The notes under the pieces were generated by a model. The model did not search any database, was not told the origin of the DNA, and saw only the letters and a list, made by a program, of their open reading frames with translations. Positions 8,840 to 18,589 of a stretch of 41,257 nt of DNA are shown here, piece by piece. The DNA is from Chara braunii (Eukaryota > Streptophyta > Charophyceae > Charales > Characeae), in contig BFEA01000015.1 of assembly GCA_003427395.1 (NCBI GenBank), forward strand, positions 1,864,045 to 1,905,301, written 5' to 3'. The translations under genes and the position numbers were made by a program. Every line of letters begins with the position of its first letter. Positions within the stretch are counted from its first letter, which is position 1.

Positions 8840-9280
8840 AATCCGTACAATGTTATTATCGACTCAAGGGCCGCGGTCCTAGCCATTTCCTTGAGGCTCG
8901 TGGAACGGGGGGGAAGAAGAAGGGATCTGATCCCGTTAGCAGAAGGAGATCACCTTCTCTCTGCCGACGAGGAAACGATCAAGGTGATAGGAAGGATGAC
9001 AAAGGTCGCGTTTCAATTTGGAAAAGTTCACACGTTGGGTGATGTCGTGGTATTATACGTAAATACATACGATGTTCTTTTGAGATTACCTGCCCTTACC
9101 GCACTAAGAGCCAATCTCGATTTCGAAAGGCGGTCAATCCTCCTTCGGAATACGGGCGGGAAACCGTACGTCATCCCAATGCGTCTAACTCTCCGAACTA
9201 CGCTCCCGACGACCCGGAAAAATCTCCCTGTGAACGGAGAACCACTCCTTGTGATCACCTGGAGGGGACCCCTTAAATAA
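8840..9280 (+). pseudogene. Retropepsin-like protease with damaged active site
   Basis: In the same frame as Gag and the pre-protease segment, beyond a TAA at 8825-8830, the translation reads NVIIDSRAAVLAIS, then LSADEETIKVIGR, then VLYVNTYDVLLRLPAL. This is the retropepsin layout: a hydrophobic-D-S/T-G active site, a flap region and a terminal LLGLP-type motif. Here the catalytic D-S-G reads D-S-R (8861-8869), which should abolish activity. The minus-strand relative at 21310-21561 has ALIDIGSSVVVIS, so the Gly is ancestral. Family role: Gag-Pol maturation. The frame ends at a TAA at 9278. Confidence 0.6.
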
Positions 9281-9856
9281 ACAAACCAAAGAGGAAAGGA
9301 ACTAGAGCTAAAATGGCTCCTTTGATAGCGAGGACGAAGCGAACCCAGAGATCCGGGACATGGCGCACCAACTGACTCGCTACCCCGTTCGACAGAAAAC
9401 AACGAAAACATTCGTCCTTACAGAAAGGAACCTCCAACGGATGCGAACTCTAATCTTAGGGGAACCACTCGTGCAAGTATCTCGAATGGCCGATTCTTTG
9501 GAACACCCTCAGACCCTATCCGAAGCCTCCACCCCACTTCTCTCAAGATATAGTGACAAGAAAGAGGTCCGATTGCTGCGACAGAGCGCTCAGGACGGAG
9601 CTTTGGAACCCCCTGGGCGCGGCAACCCTTACGAACGTGGGATCAAGATCGTCGAGAAACCCGTAAGCTTGTAGGACATCAATGCCGGCGTAACACCACA
9701 AAAACACATGGCAATCCGGGAAGAAGACGCCCAAATGGTCGCCACGGTGTTCTTCTAGCGACTGGACAACTTATTTATTTCTCCACCAGGGAACGGTAGT
9801 AAAGTGGGCATGAAACAAGTAATGGTTAACATACACAGGCAACTTTATAACTACAC
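9281..9856 (+). other. Protease-RT linker, heavily disrupted
   Basis: This ~575 bp stretch lies between recognisable protease and RT. It codes for short charged fragments in several frames (for example TYPVRQKTTKTFVLTERNLQ at about 9380) but no continuous protein. The corresponding linker of the minus-strand relative is also acidic and broken, with an ESDDKLLSAEENDEK-type stretch. I assign no function. Confidence 0.45.
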
Positions 9857-10718
9857 GTGCCCAAGTACGTGCCCGACGAAACCCATCGACTAATTACAGA
9901 TCTCCTGACCGAATATCAAGGAGCGATTAGCGTCAAGGAAACAAATATCGAACTGTCGTTAATTATTCAACATGAAATCCAAACTGGAACGCACCCACCA
10001 ATCCACTATAAGCCATACCGATCCTCAATTGCTGGATGAAGGACAACGTTGGAACGAATCAAAGAATTTGAAGCTAACGGTTGGATTGAGCCAGCTACCG
10101 GACCATCATGGTCATTTCCTGTAGTTCTAGTTCCAAAGAAAAACGGGTCGATCTGCATATGCATTGATTATAGAAAATTGAATGACATTACGATCAAAGA
10201 TGTGTATCCCCTTCCCCAGGTTGATGATTTGTTGGATGCGATTGTGTGTGCTAATTATTTCAGTAAGTTTGATATTCGCCACGGGTTCCATCATAGGGTT
10301 CAGGAGGAGGGTCGACAAAAAAACGCGTTTATATTGTTCGAAGGCACTTGGCAATGGGTTCGTTGCCCTATGGGAATATGCAATGCACCGGCTACCTTTC
10401 GGAGAGCAATGAACGTTACATTTCAGAACTTCGTCAACAAGACCATATTTGACCAAGGGAATGATCAACTTTTGTGTTATTGTGTACATGGACGATATCC
10501 TGGTATATTCGGAATCATTTCACAAACACGCTCAGCACATCGAATGGACCCTGGGGGTGTTGCGAGATACTGGGTTCAAGATCGCACTGGAGAAGAGCGA
10601 GTTCTTCCTTTCAGAGATCTCGTTCTTAGGGTACGTGGTGACCCGAGGGGGCTTGAGGCCAGATTCGAGAAAAGTCGAGGCGGTTCGAGAAGCTCCCACG
10701 CCTACGTCGCTGACATAG
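9857..10718 (+). pseudogene. Ty3/gypsy reverse transcriptase, frameshifted
   Basis: The fingers and palm are spread over three reading segments. 9857-10039 gives EYQGAISVKETNIELSLIIQ, ending in a TGA. 10049-10445 gives EFEANGWIEPATGPS, PVVLVPKKNGS, CIDYRKLNDITIKDVYPLP, and motif A YFSKFDIRHGFHH with its catalytic Asp. After a shift near 10445 the next frame gives VIVYMDDILVYS, the Y-M-D-D catalytic pair, and SEFFLSEISFLGYVV, ending in a TAG at 10716. Family role: copying element RNA into DNA. All key acidic residues survive, so the damage is mainly indels and stops. Confidence 0.85.
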
Positions 10719-11412
10719 GTGCGAGTGTTTTTGGGGTTGGCCTCGTACTACTGCAGGTTTATCAAGGCGTTCGAGACAATTGCTCGGCCTCTGACAAACC
10801 TCATATGGAAGGACCAGCCACAAAAATGGGACGCAGAGTGCGAACATGCCTTTGTTACTTTCAAGGAGGCTCTCGCCTCCGTGCCTATTTTGATTCGGCC
10901 CGATCCTGGTAAGCAATTCATCCTTATTACCAGACTGGCAGCCTGAGGCAATCTCTGCTATTTTGGCCCAGAAGGGGAAGGAGGACCGTGAACACGTCAT
11001 CGAATACGCCTCGCGAATAGTATCCGACGAAAGAAGAGATGATTCGGCTCCTCAAGGCGAGTGCTACGCGGTTGTTTGGGGAATTCAACACTTCTATCCG
11101 TATCTGTACGGACAAAAGTTCCTCCTCGCCACGGATCACGAACCCCTGTTGGCCCTCAAGAGGCTCACTAACTATATGGGCATGATTGGGCGCTGGGTTG
11201 TCCGGCTACAAGAATACGACTTCGACATTATCCATCGGAAGACGGAAAAACACGGGAACGCCGACGGATTGACACGACTGCATCGGCCAAGCAAGGTGGC
11301 CAAAGGTGAAGAGATCACTTGGTGGAATGAGTCGGAGCCAGCCAAGGGATCCCGTACGGAGAAGTGGCCATTCTCCCTCGAACCGCCCGGAAGTGACACG
11401 TGGACACAATGA
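10719..11412 (+). pseudogene. RT connection and RNase H domain, frameshifted
   Basis: From 10719 the frame reads VFLGLASYYCRFIKAFETIA and FVTFKEALASVPIL, typical of the sequence linking RT and RNase H. At about 10931 an extra base turns the expected T-D-W-Q-P-E into T-R-L-A-A-stop. The adjacent frame, from 10963, continues HVIEYASR, GECYAVVWGIQHFYPYLYG and FLLATDHEPLLAL, with the catalytic Glu and Asp, and ends with KTEKHGNADGLTRL, the usual Ty3/gypsy RNase H end. It runs to a TGA at 11410. The next ORF starts inside it at 11400 in another frame. Confidence 0.8.
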
Positions 11413-11834
11413 CGATGAGTGGAGAAGACAACCCTATAGGCCCCTTTTCTCCCCTCTCATCTTTTTCTCTTCTTTCCTTGCCTAACAAATTTTGTTATTT
11501 TTGCGAAGCAATATCGGTTCCTATGCATCCTAGTGACGAAGGATATATCGAGTGGGTAGACTGTGAATGGTGTGTCTCTCGGGCCCACGACTCCTGTATC
11601 CAATACAGGAACGTGAATAAAGCCTGCTTATGTCCCTTGTGTCGAGCCGATAAAATCCCGACGGAAGCTCGATTCCTCGAAGCCACGTTCGAAGGGTTGG
11701 AAAATACACGCAAATTTCGACAGGCGGAAGTATGGACATATGTCGTTTTGATAGCCACGATGGTCGGAAACTCCCTCCGAAAGTTCACCAAGGAAGATCG
11801 AAGGCGAACTAATGAGAGGGCACGGGAGTACTGA
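11400..11834 (+). pseudogene. PHD-like C4HC3 zinc-finger segment between RNase H and integrase
   Basis: This 144-residue frame has Cys32, Cys35, Cys55, Cys58, His63, Cys66, Cys78 and Cys81: C-x2-C-x19-C-x2-C-x4-H-x2-C-x11-C-x2-C, which fits PHD spacing. Visible pieces are KFCYFCEAIS, WVDCEWCVSRAHDSC and CLCPLCRADKIPTEARF. The minus-strand relative carries KLCYFCTCIS, YATCVNHVHGAC and KCPLCRTDKLPMEARF at the same place, so the finger belongs to the lineage. PHD fingers commonly read histone tails, so a chromatin-targeting role for integration is possible, but that is inference. The frame continues past TGA codons at 11832 and 11883 directly into integrase. A RING-like fold is the alternative reading. 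Confidence 0.65.
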
Positions 11835-12600
11835 TGGAATATCGGACGGTTAGAGAAACGAAAGATTGATGGTAGTGGGATTTGAATGTCGGTGCCTCAT
11901 CCGTTCACGAGGTACGACTGGGTTAAGTCGGCCCACGAAGAAACCGCCGCTCACTTTGCTGTCAGGATCACGGAGTCAACAATTGACAAAAACGAATGGT
12001 ATTGGTCCAATATTCGAGACGATGTTAAATTCGTCGTTAAAAATTGTCCGGTCTACACGGCAGACAAAGCGCCTGTTCAGCTGTCTAGGTCGATAGTGCC
12101 TACCGTAGTCGAATGGTCGTTCCAAAGGGTTAGCATGGACATAACAAATATTGTCGTGCCCCCTGGACGGAATAGCTGCGAATACTCAGTTCTTCTGGTA
12201 TTCGTGGATCACTTCTCGAAATGGATCGAGGCCTATCCTTGCAAAACGTGACAAACGGCGGAAATTGTGCGGTATGTCAACCGTTTTCTCCGAATGCATC
12301 AAGATACCGAGGAAAAATCGTAACGGACAACGGGGCAGAATTATGAGGAGAAATCTTGAGGAGCCTAGTTGTACATGGCATCTCTATTTGCAATACGGCT
12401 CCCCACATGTCACAGTCGAACGGATTAGTAGAAAATGCGAACCGAGTAATTAAGACAGCTTTGCGACGAAATATCGTGGTTAGAGACATGAGGCCTTGGC
12501 CTGATATCGTAGACCATATCTTAGCTATCTATTGAGGGACACCCCATGAATCCACCAACCTGACCCCTTTTCAGTTACGAACCAATAGTCTGGTCTGCGT
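11835..12600 (+). pseudogene. Integrase zinc-binding and catalytic core, disrupted
   Basis: Reading through the TGA at 11883, the frame gives PHPFTRYDW, SAHEETAAHF (the two His of the HHCC domain), then VVKNCPVY, where the expected second Cys is Tyr. The core starts SMDITNIVV (first Asp), LLVFVDHFSKWIEAYP, then a TGA at 12252. A shifted frame gives KIVTDNGAEL (second Asp), a TGA, HMSQSNGLVENANR (the Glu) and VIKTALRRNIVV to about 12535. The D,D,E set is thus still legible across stops and a shift. Family role: inserting element DNA into the host genome. It is non-functional here. Confidence 0.8.
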
Positions 12601-13132
12601 AGCTGTACTGAGCCTGAACGATGAGATGACTCTTGGACGATGAGCCACGAGGGCGACAGTCAAGGACAAGGCTCAATGCCACTTGGAACTAATGGAAACC
12701 CCCCTCCTCCGGTTAGCCCGAAAAAGACAGTGGATGATCGAAATGGCGCACGAACAACAGGTCCGGAGCTATGAGGCCTGAAATGGGAACGGTGGGCCTC
12801 GACCCTAGTATAAATTAGGGGACACAGTGCAGGTAACGAAATGTGCTCGCCAGGGCAAGTTAGCGCCACGATTCTTTGGGCGATTCCACGTAGTCGAGCT
12901 CAGTCCCAGCGGAGTAAACACAGTGCGGCTTGCGCCGGAGGTCTCGGGAAGCCGATCGGGTCGACCGATCATTCGACACGTGTCCTATCTTCGTCCTTTA
13001 CCTCCTCCTCTGTCTCTCCCCTCATCCACGTCGTCTTTCGATTCTGAAGAAGAAGGCGACGATCTCGAACTCGAATACTCTGATTCTCCTTCCTCTCAAC
13101 CTTTGTCTTTACCTTCTCCCCCATCGCCATGA
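12601..13132 (+). pseudogene. Integrase C-terminal region with GPY/F-like module
   Basis: Fragments between 12655 and 12800 read AQCHLELMETPLLRLARKRQ and MAHEQQVRSYEA, then a stop and NGNGGPRPS. From 12827 the frame gives VTKCARQGKLAPRFFGRFHV, GVNTVRLAPE and IIRHVSYLRPLPPP, followed by an acidic and Ser/Pro-rich tail ending with a TGA at 13130. The RFFGRF...VRLAPE...HVSYLRP run is the classical end of Ty3/gypsy integrase (GPY/F module). I see no chromodomain after it. The minus-strand relative has FHVVELGPNGVDTVRIAPE and VRHISYLRPRTP at the same place. Confidence 0.75.
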
Positions 13133-13430
13133 GATTTTCTACCGATCAGGTCATTAGCGAGTGTCTAATGAGACCTGGGGGGCATATTTCGTCGATTCGG
13201 CAAGTACAACAACCACGATTGAGCCCTGATCTGCTCCGTTTCGCGGCTTTGTTCAGTACGATGGCCATCCACGCAGTGGCGGAATTTCGGTTTCCACAGA
13301 CCAGTGATCGAACGAGGGTGTTGGCTAAGGTGTCTGCTTTTCTGTGACTGTCTCTACCAGGTGTTAGCCACGTGACAGTGATCGTCGTCTTCACCTGCGA
13401 TCTTACAGCGTTGCATCCGTGAGCTCATAC
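13129..13430 (+). pseudogene. Accessory ORF after integrase, N-terminal part
   Basis: The ATG at 13129 overlaps the integrase stop. The frame reads MRFSTDQVISECLM, then IRQVQQPRLSPDLLRFAALF, and ends in a TGA at 13345; a shifted frame continues HVTVIVVFTCDLTALQ. The minus-strand relative has the same start position relative to integrase and reads MSFSLKPALIAQLL, FRQVNHP-stop-LSLDLLQFAQL, then NVTVIVVLSGDL. The match in position and sequence supports an additional gene shared by both elements. I do not recognise the protein family. It could be an envelope-position ORF in location only; no signal peptide or membrane segment is apparent. Confidence 0.5.
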
Positions 13431-14663
13431 CGGCGCCCTCTGACAACTACGACTCTGGGTGCGGGACTTCACGGATGCGTAGGTCCAACTGTTAGCTCGG
13501 CCAGGCGACCAGATCGACTCCACCAACGACATCGACCTCAGCCAGCTCAGACTCTCTCTCACTACGCCGGAGATCATCCTCCTGAAGCTTCTTCCCTTTA
13601 CGCCTCGTCAATGAACCGGCACCGCCTCTCGACTTCCGGGCTTCCCTCTGATCTCCCAACCTTCTGGCAGTCCGCTACGGACGTCCCTCTCTCTTTTCGG
13701 ATCAGGTAGTTGGACGTGCCCATCCTTGACCACGACAGGTGGGCAAAGTGGTGGAACAAGTACGTTGCGCTTAGCTTCTGTCTCCTCGAGGTGGTGTTCC
13801 ATTGGGCGGAGCCGACCAACAAGGATAAAAAAGACAAAGTTCCCGATGATGACGTGAAACTGTTGATAATCCAAGTGCAGAGAACGGACACGGAAGGGGA
13901 GCTGTTGGGGATTTTGTTCGGAAAAGTGAAGGACAACCACCTGGAGCCAATCATGAGCGAAGTCTTGGTATTCCTGGCACAGCTCCTGGAAGATCTGCCT
14001 CTGGATATCCCTTCGCGCTGTGACGAGCGGCCTACGCCGGTGGCGCTCACCCGTACGTTGGTACCGCATCTATTGTGGTCCACATGTACGGAGCTCGACG
14101 GTGACAACTGCTACTACCCCTCCTCGAGCCATTATCTCGTCATTGACGTGATCGATCTCACTTTGTGGGATCCAAAAACACGAAGGGTGGAAGCAGAAGA
14201 AGAGGTAGGCGAAGAGGAGGAAGAAAGGGAAGAGGCGAGCGAAGAAGAAGAAAAAGAAAACTCGGGGGCGGAATCTGACGACCCCGATTACCACGAGTCG
14301 GAGGAGAGCGAGTGGGGAAGGAGTGAGTCAGGTGGATCCGGCAGCCCCAGCGAGCGGACAGAGGAGGAAGACGTAGCCGCAACACAGAAGAGGCGGAAAA
14401 AGGCGCAAGGAAAGAGGTCGGTGGAAAAGTCGGACGGACCAGCGGCACGACTATTACAAGGCGATCCGACGCGCAATCCAGAGCCACCACAGGAGGAGCT
14501 AGGAGGAGATGGTGTCACCACCCCGGAGGGATCCAGAAGCAGACGCTGTAGAAAAAGTTATTCGCCGGCTCAATCCTCTCCACCACCACGGCCTACCGTT
14601 CACATACATGGAGATGAGGACACTCGCGCTTCGTCCCTGGTCGTTATCCCGCCATCCACTTAA
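13431..14663 (+). pseudogene. Accessory ORF, C-terminal part with acidic tail
   Basis: A frame from 13419 is interrupted by a TAG at 13707 and then stays open to 14663 (317 residues from a TTG). The first ~150 residues look globular: PILDHDRWAKWWNKYVALSF, LLIIQVQRTDTEGELLGILF, VFLAQLLEDLPLDIPS. Residues ~150-230 are extremely acidic (runs of Glu with EESEWGRSESGGSGSPSE). The rest is basic and Pro/Ser-rich. Upstream, a neighbouring frame (WVRDFTDA, stop, VQLLARPGDQID) looks more natural between 13450 and 13600, so at least one shift is likely. Position and strand place it inside the retroelement, before the 3' LTR. The function is unknown. Confidence 0.5.
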
Positions 14664-15307
14664 CTACCTCACCCTCCATCAACTCGTGGGCCGCCCCCAT
14701 TCCCCTCTAGCTGGCATCCTTTCCCACCCTCCCTCTTCCACCAATTCTACTCTACCCGCCTTATCGCCACCATTTTTCCGCACGCCACCACTCGCTCTCT
14801 CGTAACTTCTTTTTCCCTCCACATGCTTTTCTTTAGCGCGACATGGCAGGAATATAATAATATAGAGGTTTATTGCATAATCCCAGGTACCATCCCCGCG
14901 TGCGAAGAATATGAGAATTTCCACGCCGTGATTCCCCGCACCCTCTGTACCCTCTATCCTGATTACCTCGCTTCGCTCCCGCATCATGATCATCATTTCC
15001 CTCGCATCCATCGTACTGTCCACTACACCCGACTCCCTACTGGAGATCGGCAGCTCCATGGCTTTCTGTCACCCTTCCCGCAAGTTCACCCTCCTCCTCC
15101 CCCGCCTGTCATAAGACTACCCTTCCCCGACAATCTCTAGGATCGGAGTTCGCAGGTGCCACGTGGATCACTTCCACACTCTCATCTCATGGTAAGTGGC
15201 ATGTGTGGGCTCCACGTCGATCGCTGGTGTTTTGTCACGAGATCGGCGGATGATTGGGTAAGCAAGCAAGAGCTTGCTCAAGATTGGAACCCCCTGGGCG
15301 TCACATA
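14664..15307 (+). other. Non-coding tail between accessory ORF and 3' LTR
   Basis: About 640 bp rich in C and T, without a protein-like frame. I looked for a polypurine tract just before the 3' repeat and did not find one: the preceding bases read GATTGGAACCCCCTGGGCGTCACATA. Loss of the tract or a local rearrangement is possible. This is the main weakness in calling 15308 an LTR boundary. Confidence 0.45.
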
Positions 15308-16268
15308 TGTGACAAACTGTTTTCTGCAACCGCTCGATCCTATGTGCAAGGCTACTTTGGGGATTGAATCAGGAGGGCCCACTGGACTACATGGGTGCTC
15401 TTGCTTTTCTTGTTTTTTGTAATTGAGGCCGGGGTAATCTTATGACGGTTGGTAGCTGATCGCGACTTAGTGAGCGCGAAAGATAACTGTTTCCATAGCT
15501 TCTTTCTTGTTCTGCTGTGGGAAATGGGAGTTTTTGGCGCCATCGTCGCGTGGGAAACTCTTTTTGAATTTTCAACTGATGTCGAGCCCCCATGGGCTCT
15601 CGGAATTTACTTCGTTTGAAATTTCTTTTTGCAATTAGGATTCAGATCAGGATTTAGGCACATCTCAATTCCTGCTGCACGACGCTTCTTGCTTGCGCAC
15701 GCCTTGCCGTGTCAGGATCTGTGTTCTGACTTTTCTGCGCCTTAATCCTTGTGTGTAACTGTATTTTTTATTTTGGCGGGCATAATTGCAACTATAATCC
15801 TCTCGTTCTTTATATCTTTTATAGCGTCCATGTACGCGCGTAGTTCTTCCTCTGTCTCATCGGCCTGAACGCTTGCATGACCGGATCAATGTGTGGAGTG
15901 ACGCCACGTCACCCACGCCGCGACCCGACCATGCAGACGTAGGCACTTCCTTCCTCCTCCTTCTTTTCCTCTCAGACACGACCCCGGGTATCTCGCGTAA
16001 GCATGCATGCTATAAGTTTCCCAAACACGATTAACTCACTATCTTAGAATTTTGGGAGTTAGCGTGGTCGGGCGGATCGGCTAACGAGCAAGAGTTGGAA
16101 GGTGAGTAGAGAGTTGGGCAATCTGACGAGCTGGTGTTGGGCATGCGGGGTTGACGTGGGGCCACGACGGACTGCGGCACACGGGCGAACCTGGCTTGCA
16201 TGCTCGGATCAAGCGGGGTGACAACTCTGAGGGGTGCGCGGCGACGGACTGCCCGCATCGGATGTTGT

Positions 16269-16352
<84 letters not shown>

Positions 16353-16818
16353 GAGGTTCTTTTTCTACTCCACCGAAGTAATTTTGGTTATTCTTTTATT
16401 CTTCCCAACAATGTTGATTACAGCGCAAGTCGCCCTTATCCTCTTTGGATCGGCATCTCATATTTTTTTTTGTTTCCTTTGTTTTCTCCCAGAGATTGAT
16501 GTGTGGTGGTCTTCCCCCACTCCTCTTCTCTGTCTTTTTGAATCGACAAATCTAATTGATTGGTTACCGGCAATCGAGCCTTGTGCGATCTCGGGGCTGA
16601 TTGACGAAAAAATTGTTGCATAAAGATCCTCAATTCCTCCTGTTGTATGTAAGCTAGATGCATGGATGCTAGGTGCGATTCTGTCTGTGTATAAATTAGA
16701 TATGCATGCTAGACGATTAGATGTCCGTCTCACTATAGGATGATCCACCTCGTGAACAACTGACTTTCACCCATCTAATTTGAATGATAGGTCCCGTGCG
16801 CGCACGTGTAGGCTCGAC
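15308..16818 (+). repeat. 3' LTR-like direct repeat
   Basis: It begins TGTGACAAACTG and matches 4828-6232 throughout, for example CTACATGGGTGCTCTTGC, CGTGTCAGGATCTGTG and CATGACCGGATCAATGTG. It is ~100 bp longer, mostly from a long (GA)n tract and an extra ~45 bp just before it. Shared sequence stops near GTGTAGGCTCGACC. Beyond that point the DNA is the minus-strand element's accessory ORF, so the true LTR end may have been lost at this junction. It shares the TATAAA candidate (16690-16695). Confidence 0.7.
16269..16351. repeat. (GA)n microsatellite inside the 3' LTR
   Basis: An uninterrupted GA tract of 83 nt. The homologous place in the 5' repeat (5733-5744) has only 12 nt of AG followed by AAAA. 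The tract therefore expanded in one LTR or collapsed in the other after insertion. Long Arg-Glu or Leu-Ser repeat frames across it are not genes. Confidence 0.95.
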
Positions 16819-16819
16819 C

Positions 16820-17210
16820 TAGCCAGTTGATCTCTCAGCCTAGCCAATTGTTACTGCCAATCCACCACTTGTTCTCTCCCCCACTCGTACAGACTTGAGA
16901 CCACGTCACCACGCCGTTGGGAACCGACGTTACACAGATCACCGCTAAGCACAACGATCACCGTCACGTTGCTCTGACCTGACTGCGAAAAAAACAAGAA
17001 ACGTCGAGGCTTCACCCAGGACCACCGCTGAACCGCGATATGTGAAGATAGTTACCTTCACGGCTGCGCACTTGGCATTATGGCTGTAATTGTGCAAACT
17101 GCAATAGATCAAGACTGAGTCATGGATGATTCACTTGGCGAAACTGCAAGGTGGGCCGAGGTTGAAGAAGTTGGGCGATGAGGGCAGGTTTAAGCGAGAA
17201 ACTCATGGCA
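16820..17210 (-). pseudogene. Minus-strand element: accessory ORF (truncated)
   Basis: Read on the minus strand from about 17210, the sequence gives MSFSLKPALIAQLL, FRQVNHP, a TGA, LSLDLLQFAQL and later NVTVIVVLSGDL and QLARLRDQLAR. This aligns with the accessory ORF at 13129-13600 of the plus element. It ends abruptly at about 16820, where the 3' LTR-like repeat of the other element begins, so the minus element is truncated there. At least three stops are present. The function is unknown. Confidence 0.5.
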
Positions 17211-18010
17211 ATGGCGGGGGACAGAAGGTATCGGATGAGGAGGAAGAGAGGAGGACAAGATCCTTGTCGGCAGAGGAGAGGTACGAAGAGGAATGAGCGA
17301 GGGAGTTAAGGGGGTACGGGGACGAAGGTAGGAGATATGGCGGACGAGAGGGAGGGAGCTATGGTTGGCGCTTGTTTCGGGAGCGATGCGCACGGTATCC
17401 ACTCCGTTAGGCCCGAGCTCGACTACGTGAAAAAACCAGAGAACTTGGGAGTGGGTTTCCGGTCGCATGCAGATTTCCTTAGCTGGACCAGGTTTCCCAA
17501 TTTATACCGTGGTTAAGGGCCTGCATTCCCATTTCTGGCCTTGTAGTTGCGGACCCGTCATCCGTGGGTTATTTCTGTCATCCTCTGTCCCTTACGGGCT
17601 GGTTTAGGGACCGCCTTGTCCATTAAATCGACAAACCTCTTGGCCTTAGCCTTAAAGGCGATTCGCGTGTCCTTACCCTTAGGTTCGACAATTTTCGAGG
17701 CGTCTCCGTTGATAATACAGGGAATGTTGTTGGTCCGTAACTGGAAGGGAAAAAAAAACGCCGATTCATGAGGAGTGGCCTGGTGAATTTCCACAATTTG
17801 ATAAACTATCTCGGGCTAGGGACGCGTATCATTAACCGCCAGATTACGACGCAAAGCGGTTTTAATCATGCGATTCGTATTCTCCGCAAGTCCGCTCGAT
17901 TGAGAGACATGCGGTGCGGTGCGTTGGAGCATAACGCCACTACCTGTCAACAATTCCTCTATCTCAGCCTAAAATTCAAATCCATTATCCGTTAGCATTT
18001 CCCCTGTATC
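17190..18010 (-). pseudogene. Minus-strand element: integrase core end and C-terminus
   Basis: On the minus strand, HVSQSSGLAENTNRMIK and TALRRNLAVNDTRP (about 17930 down to 17825) form the end of the catalytic core. The TPHESAFFFPFQLRTN piece follows at about 17770. Then come NYKARNGNAGP, a stop, PRYKLGNLVQL (about 17550-17480) and FHVVELGPNGVDTVRIAPE with VRHISYLRPRTP (17440-17330). Order and motifs match the plus element at 12400-13132. The Pro/Leu-rich tail runs to a TAG at 17190. Several stops make it non-functional. Confidence 0.75.
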
Positions 18011-18586
18011 AAGATGAGTATTGAGGAATCGGTTAATGTATGTCTCTACTTCTGAAACCTTGTGGGTCTTACACAAGTAAACCTCTATATATTATGAAAA
18101 GTGATCAATTAAGACTAATAAAATTGAGTATTCGCATCGGTTGGGGCCAGGTGGCACATCGATATCTGTAGTATTCATACTAACACGTTGGAAGGGGCGT
18201 TCTACTTCTGTCGGAACTATCGTGTTAGGTCCTCAGATAGGCATACAGTCTACAACACAGATTAGATAGTTGCCGACCATAGTATGCCTAACGTCTTCGC
18301 CGATATTATACTAAAACCATCCATTCCGATCGATAGTTCCTTCCGTGACACGTATCTTAAAATGAGTGGCCTTCTCTTCATGAGCAGACCGGGTCCAATT
18401 GTATTGTTGGAAGGGGTGCGGAACCATCAACCATAAGCCTGATCCGTCTATTTTATGCTTTTCTAAATGGTTATTGATCCATGGATAATCCCAAGATCTC
18501 ATGGATGCTCGACGCTTGTCCTGCTTAGAGTAGCCATCTAGCGATCTGCCAACCAACTTTGCCAGTAGGATTTTGTTCGTCCACAC
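18011..18586 (-). pseudogene. Minus-strand element: integrase N-terminus and start of core
   Basis: From 18586 downward one open frame reads VWTNKILLAKLVGRSLDGYS, KHKIDGSGLWLM, PHPFQQYNWTRSAHEEKATH, FKIRVTEGTIDRNGWF. The two His of the integrase zinc domain are in SAHEEKATHF. The Cys pair appears farther on in another frame (NYLICVVDC, about 18260). Core fragments follow to about 18050. This copy is open where the plus element has TGA codons at 11832 and 11883, showing that those are secondary mutations. It lies directly downstream of the PHD-like segment. Confidence 0.7.
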
Positions 18587-18589
18587 CTC

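Noticed and set aside
10440-10460. Possible programmed frameshift within RT
   Set aside because: It falls between RT motifs A and C, where no functional element shifts frame, and many other stops and shifts surround it; random decay explains it.
13419-13709. Independent gene upstream of the acidic-tail ORF
   Set aside because: It is in the same frame as 13710-14663, separated by a single TAG, and a neighbouring frame looks more protein-like; it is part of the disrupted accessory ORF.
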